Positions 7,567-10,917 of a stretch of 10,917 nt of DNA are shown one piece after another. The stretch is taken from the NCBI GenBank assembly GCA_020444765.1, contig JAGRHW010000098.1, positions 1 through 10,917 on the forward strand, written 5' to 3'. Both the position numbers and the translations under genes were made by a program. The notes beneath the pieces are model-generated. The model worked only from the letters and a program-made list of their open reading frames with translations. It searched no databases and was not told the origin of the DNA. Each line of letters opens with the position of its first letter. Within the stretch, counting starts at the first letter, position 1. The stretch comes from Gammaproteobacteria bacterium. Lineage in GTDB: Bacteria > Pseudomonadota > Gammaproteobacteria > Granulosicoccales > Granulosicoccaceae.

Positions 7567-8040
7567 TCAGGCTGATGTACCAAAACATTCCCGCCCGCCG
7601 GTGCCGGGATTGAATCCCAGGCTTTCGGCAGGCAGCGTCGTGGCGTATTCCGAGGGTTGAATCAATTTGCTGAAAAAGGGAATCAGTAACTCGTGTTCAA
7701 AGTTGACGATACTGGCCCTGACAAAGGTAATCGGAAAGGCGCCGCCTGTTGAATTAAAATTCCTGTCAAGATACTCAAGCTTGATATTGTCGTCCGTGAG
7801 TCCTTTTATTGAGACTGTTGAGCCGGGATTTTCACTATGTCCGTATAATGCAATGTGGCGGATTTTTTCATGATTCGGAGGGCAAACAACAGCAACGCGC
7901 GCGGCACGCTGAGTGACAGAGTCGAGCGTGTTCCATACATACTCCATGCGGGCGATTTCGACTATGCCGAACAGTACGATAAAAAAAAGAGGTGTTAAAA
8001 ATGCAAGCTCGATGGCTGCCAGTCCCCGTTGCCGATACAT
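7567..8040 (-). CDS. TadE/TadF-type minor pseudopilin (second of two)
   Basis: A 157-residue pseudopilin-like protein from the ATG at 8040. Its N-terminus MYRQRG then LAAIELAF fits the class-III prepilin pattern: cleavage after Gly6 with Glu at +5 of the mature protein (E11), followed by one hydrophobic helix to about residue 30. The prepilin peptidase TadV/CpaA, expected outside the window, would process it. TadE and TadF are minor pseudopilins required for Flp fibre assembly. Two cysteines (C53 and C152) may form a periplasmic disulfide. The ATG overlaps the stop of the upstream gene by one base (TGATG); a GTG three bases earlier is also possible. A run of eight T on the coding strand lies at codons 18-20. 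I cannot tell whether TadE or TadF is the better name. Confidence 0.9.
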   Translation of the reverse strand: MYRQRGLAAIELAFLTPLFFIVLFGIVEIARMEYVWNTLDSVTQRAARVAVVCPPNHEKIRHIALYGHSENPGSTVSIKGLTDDNIKLEYLDRNFNSTGGAFPITFVRASIVNFEHELLIPFFSKLIQPSEYATTLPAESLGFNPGTGGRECFGTSA

Positions 8041-8513
8041 CACAGTGCCCTCATAACAACGGAAGTTTGCAAATCAAAACCTTTGTTCAGTCTGTTCTCT
8101 GAACCGAGATTCGGAATATTGCCAAACAAGGGAACAAAGTGATAAACGGCCTGTACCCGGACATGGGGTGTGTCATATCCATTACCCTGAAGGATTTCCA
8201 CCGTGACACTTTCGCTACTGAAGCCTTTCAGCAGTGGTTGCCCTTCATCGAACGGCGTCCCGTTTACAACCAGATTCTTTGCCTTTCTTACAGTCTCGTC
8301 GCTGAGCACTGCATTCTGTACTCCGTCAAGTGCATAGTCGGCGGCATAGCGTGCACCGTCACGAACAACCTTGGTCAGGGTGTTATAACTGTATAATGCA
8401 CGTCCGGCCTCGGCCGTAGTCAGCATCAGTAACAGCATAACCGGTAAGGTCACTGCAAACTCGACACTGGCAAGTCCTGTATGGGCGGTAACTGAATTCA
8501 ATTTATGCCGCAT
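8040..8513 (-). CDS. tadE: TadE-type minor pseudopilin (first of two)
   Basis: A 157-residue pseudopilin-like protein. A short polar leader ends at Gly13, followed by LASVEFAVTLPVMLLLML, so cleavage after Gly13 would put Glu18 at mature +5, the hallmark of Tad pilins and pseudopilins. The next segment, EAGRALYSYNTLTKVVRDGA (35-54), is the characteristic TadE motif region. There is one membrane helix and a periplasmic remainder without cysteines. The gene begins two bases after the TadG-like gene (TAAGCATG) and its stop overlaps the start of the second pseudopilin gene, so the three are probably translationally coupled. Length is usual for TadE. The family is certain; the choice of TadE over TadF is by resemblance. 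Confidence 0.92.
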   Translation of the reverse strand: MRHKLNSVTAHTGLASVEFAVTLPVMLLLMLTTAEAGRALYSYNTLTKVVRDGARYAADYALDGVQNAVLSDETVRKAKNLVVNGTPFDEGQPLLKGFSSESVTVEILQGNGYDTPHVRVQAVYHFVPLFGNIPNLGSENRLNKGFDLQTSVVMRAL

Positions 8514-8515
8514 GC

Positions 8516-9793
8516 TTATGACTCGTCTGAAAAAGGGTCTTTATAGAGTACGATCTTATAGGTGCCGTAGGTTTCGAGCGTAGGGCCTGAAGTCGGCAAA
8601 GCCGGCGGTTCGCCACTGACTTCACAGTCACCAATCAGTTGTCCGTAGATTGCCTGTGTGTTGCCCTGATGACTGGCTGGGCGCGTCAGGTAAAAACAAC
8701 CGACTGCCGATACCTGTACTTCGCCGCGACCATTCACGGTTCCGTCGCAACTGCCGATGGGCACGGCCATGATCCGGCGGCCCGGTCTTCCGGTTTCGGG
8801 GTTGTCATAGTTCTGGTTGACATAGCGGCCAAGGTAATTCCGGTACCAGAAGTCTGGATCGTCATCGCGGTTGGTAGTAACCAGATCCTGCGGGTGATCC
8901 ACGCTGTTCATCCCGCCTTTGTATTGTCCAAAACGTGTGTTGAATCCGTCCGCTGTTGGACCGACTGTATTTCCAGGCTTGGTACTTACCGATCCGCCAA
9001 TGGTTATACAGCCTTGATACGCTCCGGACATCGCCTCTCTAACGCAGTTTGCTCCATTTCCGCAGTCAAGCGACAGTAGCTGGAAATTTCCGGGGCCTAT
9101 TCCAGGTTCGACATCAGCGCATTCCTCATCAGAGCCGCTTTGTTGTCCTTTCCAGTTTCCGACACCGTTGCCATTTCCGTTGCCATTTCCGTTACCGCTG
9201 TCTGAGGAGCCGGTTTTCAGACAAACTTCGCGTTCGTCGCCTATTTCCAGTCCATAGCAGCTGCCGTCGGAGCAATTAGTGTCACTGATATCGCCGCAGA
9301 CAAACAGGGGTGCAACATCACATATCTCGCCACCGCCAAGAGACATGGGGCCGGCAACCGATGAGCTCTTGAGCGTGAACATATCGCCTACTCCCGGGAG
9401 TATATTGGCGAGCATCACCGGCATGGTGAAATTGGCCAGGCTTACCCTGATAAAGCGCGGATTAAGACCTCCGGGTATAAAAGGGGAGAGCGAGTCGGAA
9501 AATTCGAGTGTTGGAGTCAGTGATGGATCGTTTAGCTCACTGTCAATATATGCGTTGAATGTTTGCAGTGCATGGCTGGATGCAAGAAGGGTACTGCGAT
9601 GTTGATTTAAGGTTTTAGCGCCACTCAGCGCGGCAGCATCTACGGCATTCTGAAGACGGGTTTTATTAAGAAATGCATGACCGAGGTCCAGAGCGAGTCC
9701 TGCAATGCCCAGCAATGCTGTCAGAGACAGGATCAGCATAACCAGAACTGTGCCGCGTTGCGCAGACCTTCTTGTCCCCGTTACTTGAAACAC
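8516..9793 (-). CDS. tadG: TadG-like protein with Cys-rich, Gly-Asn-repeat ectodomain
   Basis: A 425-residue membrane-anchored protein of the Tad pilus. A short basic N-terminus and RGTVLVMLILSLTALLGIAG (13-32) form the single N-terminal helix; unlike the two pseudopilins it has no Glu at +5 after the glycine, as is usual for TadG. The segment LDLGHAFLNKTRLQNAVDAA (35-54) is the conserved TadG/Flp-assembly motif. The ectodomain has twelve cysteines (158, 166, 174, 179, 191, 225, 244, 250, 262, 349, 366, 390), a Gly-Asn repeat at 200-210, GPGNFQLL (233-240) and TKPGNTVGP...NTRF (271-288), which I recognise from other TadG-like proteins. I see no von Willebrand MIDAS motif (DxSxS), present in some TadG proteins. 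The start is GTG with a good site, AGAGG seven bases upstream. An 82-base gap separates it from the upstream lipoprotein gene. Confidence 0.88.
   Translation of the reverse strand: MFQVTGTRRSAQRGTVLVMLILSLTALLGIAGLALDLGHAFLNKTRLQNAVDAAALSGAKTLNQHRSTLLASSHALQTFNAYIDSELNDPSLTPTLEFSDSLSPFIPGGLNPRFIRVSLANFTMPVMLANILPGVGDMFTLKSSSVAGPMSLGGGEICDVAPLFVCGDISDTNCSDGSCYGLEIGDEREVCLKTGSSDSGNGNGNGNGNGVGNWKGQQSGSDEECADVEPGIGPGNFQLLSLDCGNGANCVREAMSGAYQGCITIGGSVSTKPGNTVGPTADGFNTRFGQYKGGMNSVDHPQDLVTTNRDDDPDFWYRNYLGRYVNQNYDNPETGRPGRRIMAVPIGSCDGTVNGRGEVQVSAVGCFYLTRPASHQGNTQAIYGQLIGDCEVSGEPPALPTSGPTLETYGTYKIVLYKDPFSDES
9165..9194 (-). repeat. 12-base tandem repeat encoding Gly-Asn-Gly-Asn in tadG
   Basis: On the plus strand the unit CCGTTGCCATTT occurs at 9165-9176 and 9177-9188, followed by a half unit CCGTTA (9189-9194). 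It encodes GN dipeptides. The period is a multiple of three, so copy-number changes would alter linker length without shifting the frame. Confidence 0.85.
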
Positions 9794-9819
9794 GCAGGTA
9801 CCTCTGCCGGCGTTTTGCC

Positions 9820-9845
9820 ACCGGTCTTGTTATTGTAAGACTGGT
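9820..9845 (-). repeat. Imperfect 9-base inverted repeat upstream of tadG
   Basis: ACCGGTCTT (9820-9828) and AAGACTGGT (9837-9845) pair with one mismatch around an 8-base loop. On the coding strand the loop contains TACAAT, a possible -10 hexamer without a clear -35. No T-run follows on either strand, so termination is unlikely; an mRNA processing or stability hairpin or an operator is possible. Confidence 0.5.
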
Positions 9846-9852
9846 AACAGAT

Positions 9853-9862
9853 ATCGGCCGAT
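9853..9862. repeat. Perfect 10-base palindrome ATCGGCCGAT
   Basis: ATCGGCCGAT is a self-complementary 10-mer in the 82-base gap between the small lipoprotein gene and tadG. Its lack of a loop makes a DNA-binding site more plausible than an RNA hairpin. No known regulator is recognised. Confidence 0.4.
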
Positions 9863-9865
9863 TTT

Positions 9866-9891
9866 AAAAAAACCTTTACGGGTGAGGTTTT
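9866..9891 (-). terminator. Weak terminator- or attenuator-like stem at the end of the small lipoprotein gene
   Basis: Read on the coding strand, AAAACCT and AGGTTTT (9885-9891 and 9869-9875 in plus coordinates) are perfect 7-base inverted arms around a 9-base loop that includes the TAA stop, and the transcript continues into a run of U (seven T in total, 9866-9872). Only three pairs are G-C, so full termination is doubtful; partial attenuation between the secretin/lipoprotein genes and tadG is possible. Confidence 0.35.
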
Positions 9892-10115
9892 CGGTAGGAT
9901 TCCACGTTGGTATCGGCAACATTACCGTCGAGTTGAAGCACGGCATTTTCGGTGTGATGTTTCAGGGGAATGCTGTTGTAGGTTTGTGAGTCCTGCATTG
10001 TGCGAACTGATTCACCGAAATCAGTTTCAACGTTGAGGGGATCTGTCGTGCAACCGGAACAGGCGATCAGAATTGAAAAAAATACGCTGAGCCTGATAAA
10101 AGGAACGGCAGTCAT
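9876..10115 (-). CDS. Small Tad-locus lipoprotein (79 residues) in the RcpB/CpaD position
   Basis: The protein begins with a short basic N-terminus and a hydrophobic stretch (4-18) ending in a lipobox: LIAC with Cys19 fits best, and Cys22 in CSGC is an alternative. The mature part is only about 58 residues, mostly polar, with FGESVRTMQDSQTYN (33-47) and LDGNVADTNVESYRKP (62-77). I know this layout, SVR..Q.Y then LDG..A...YR, from short unnamed lipoproteins next to Tad secretin genes; their function is not established. Its ATG overlaps the secretin stop (ATGA), which implies coupled translation and a role with the secretin, perhaps in its outer-membrane targeting or stability (inference). In classical Tad loci RcpB or CpaD occupies this place, but those are roughly two to three times longer and no similarity is evident. 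Confidence 0.85.
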   Translation of the reverse strand: MTAVPFIRLSVFFSILIACSGCTTDPLNVETDFGESVRTMQDSQTYNSIPLKHHTENAVLQLDGNVADTNVESYRKPHP

Positions 10116-10917
10116 AGCTGATGTCCAAATTTGACGCCATCAAATCCACCGCGCAAATTATGCCTTCTGATACCGGTGGGGGCGGCTTTATCACCCTCCA
10201 TTTTACCGAGCAGATAAAACTCCAGGTCGTTGGGTGGAACAAATGAATCCGTTGGCAGGCGTATATCTTCCTCGGCAATTGGCTGGGCCAGATGGGGCGT
10301 GACGAAGATCACCAGCTCGGACTGTCCGGATATAAATTCCTGACTCCGAAACAAGGCGCCCAGAATCGGTATGTCACCAAGGCCCGGGAGCTTGGACATG
10401 ACCTCACTGACATTGTCCTGAATCAGGCCGGCGATGCCGATGGTTTGTCCGTCAGCCAGTTCGACGGTGCTTGAGGCACTACGTTTGTTCAACGACGGGA
10501 CAACGATTACCTGGCTCGTTCCGTCAGTGCTGACAGTCACATTGTTGGACCCGTTAATTTCACTGACACTGATATTGAGATCAAGATTAATGCGGCTTTT
10601 ATCAAGAATCGTCGGGATGAATTTGAGCCCGACTCCGTATTCCTTGAATTGAATTCTGGTGCCGCTGTCATCCGGTACGGGGACAGGATATTCCCCGCCG
10701 GAAAGGAATTCCGCCGGCTGGCCGGTCAACGTCGTTAAGGTAGGTTCCGCCAGTATTTTCGACAGGCCTTTGGAACGGGAGATTTCCAGGGCTACCTGAA
10801 ACAGATTGTCGCCACTCAGGCGGGAAAAAAACAGCCCCTTGTCAGCAATACTTTGTGTAGCCGGTTGATAGATATCGACGACCGGACCTATCACATTATT
10901 GACGCCATTGAGAATTC
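10112..10917 (-). CDS. rcpA: RcpA/CpaC outer-membrane secretin, C-terminal part (5' end outside window)
   Basis: The open frame continues to the right edge, so the GTG at 10894 is internal; 267 residues are visible. They form the secretin homology domain: ILAEPTLTTLTGQPAEFLSGGEYP near the start (seen in shorter parts as AEPTLTTLTGQPAEF and GGEYPVPV), EYGVGLKFIPTI, then the end of the secretin signature ELADGQTIGIAGLIQ, LPGLGDIPILGALF and SELVIFVTPHL. After it comes the short tail DLEFYLLGKMEGD, which is usual in RcpA/CpaC proteins of Tad loci rather than in PilQ or GspD. Twelve or more copies would form the outer-membrane gate for the Flp pilus. The stop overlaps the start of the 79-residue lipoprotein gene by four bases. 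RcpC/CpaB, TadV and the Flp pilin are expected upstream. Confidence 0.96.
   Translation of the reverse strand, partial: ILNGVNNVIGPVVDIYQPATQSIADKGLFFSRLSGDNLFQVALEISRSKGLSKILAEPTLTTLTGQPAEFLSGGEYPVPVPDDSGTRIQFKEYGVGLKFIPTILDKSRINLDLNISVSEINGSNNVTVSTDGTSQVIVVPSLNKRSASSTVELADGQTIGIAGLIQDNVSEVMSKLPGLGDIPILGALFRSQEFISGQSELVIFVTPHLAQPIAEEDIRLPTDSFVPPNDLEFYLLGKMEGDKAAPTGIRRHNLRGGFDGVKFGHQL

Noticed and set aside
1..10917. CRISPR array, tRNA or rRNA gene, insertion sequence, toxin-antitoxin pair or phage gene
   Set aside because: No spaced direct repeats, no cloverleaf-like sequence, no transposase-like translation and no terminal inverted repeats were found by reading both strands.

Overview
The window is a Gram-negative chromosomal segment, most likely from a gammaproteobacterium. 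Outer-membrane lipoproteins and a secretin show the Gram-negative envelope. The gammaproteobacterial placement is inferred from the gene content and protein style (a Bcr/CflA-type exporter and a Tad locus with a TadG carrying a KPGN...GP...NTRF block), not measured. Gene density is high, and no stretch above 300 bases lacks a gene; the longest gaps are 115, 87 and 82 bases.

Left part, plus strand (1-2088): the 3' end of a phospholipase D-superfamily protein cut by the left edge, then a complete major-facilitator drug-resistance exporter of the Bcr/CflA type. Both look housekeeping or accessory and have no visible functional link to the rest.

Right part, minus strand (2119-10917): most of a Tad (tight adherence, type IVc) pilus locus, converging on the exporter with only 30 bases between. 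In transcription order (right to left) it holds the C-terminal part of the outer-membrane secretin RcpA/CpaC (cut by the right edge), a 79-residue lipoprotein, a TadG-like protein, two TadE-type minor pseudopilins, the TadZ/CpaE localisation protein, the TadA/CpaF ATPase, the platform proteins TadB and TadC, and the TPR lipoprotein TadD. TadA powers the inner-membrane platform TadB/TadC, TadZ positions the machine, the TadE/G proteins contribute to the pilus or its base, and the secretin with its small lipoproteins forms the outer-membrane exit. The Flp pilin, the prepilin peptidase TadV/CpaA and RcpC/CpaB are not in the window and are expected beyond the right edge.

Most junctions inside the locus are tight (overlaps or 2-31 bases), indicating one long operon. 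Two wider gaps stand out. The 82 bases before tadG carry several inverted repeats and a weak terminator-like stem. The 87 bases before tadD carry an extended -10 promoter candidate. I see no clearly novel system. The least explained pieces are the tiny lipoprotein in the RcpB/CpaD position and the cysteine-rich, Gly-Asn-repeat TadG ectodomain.
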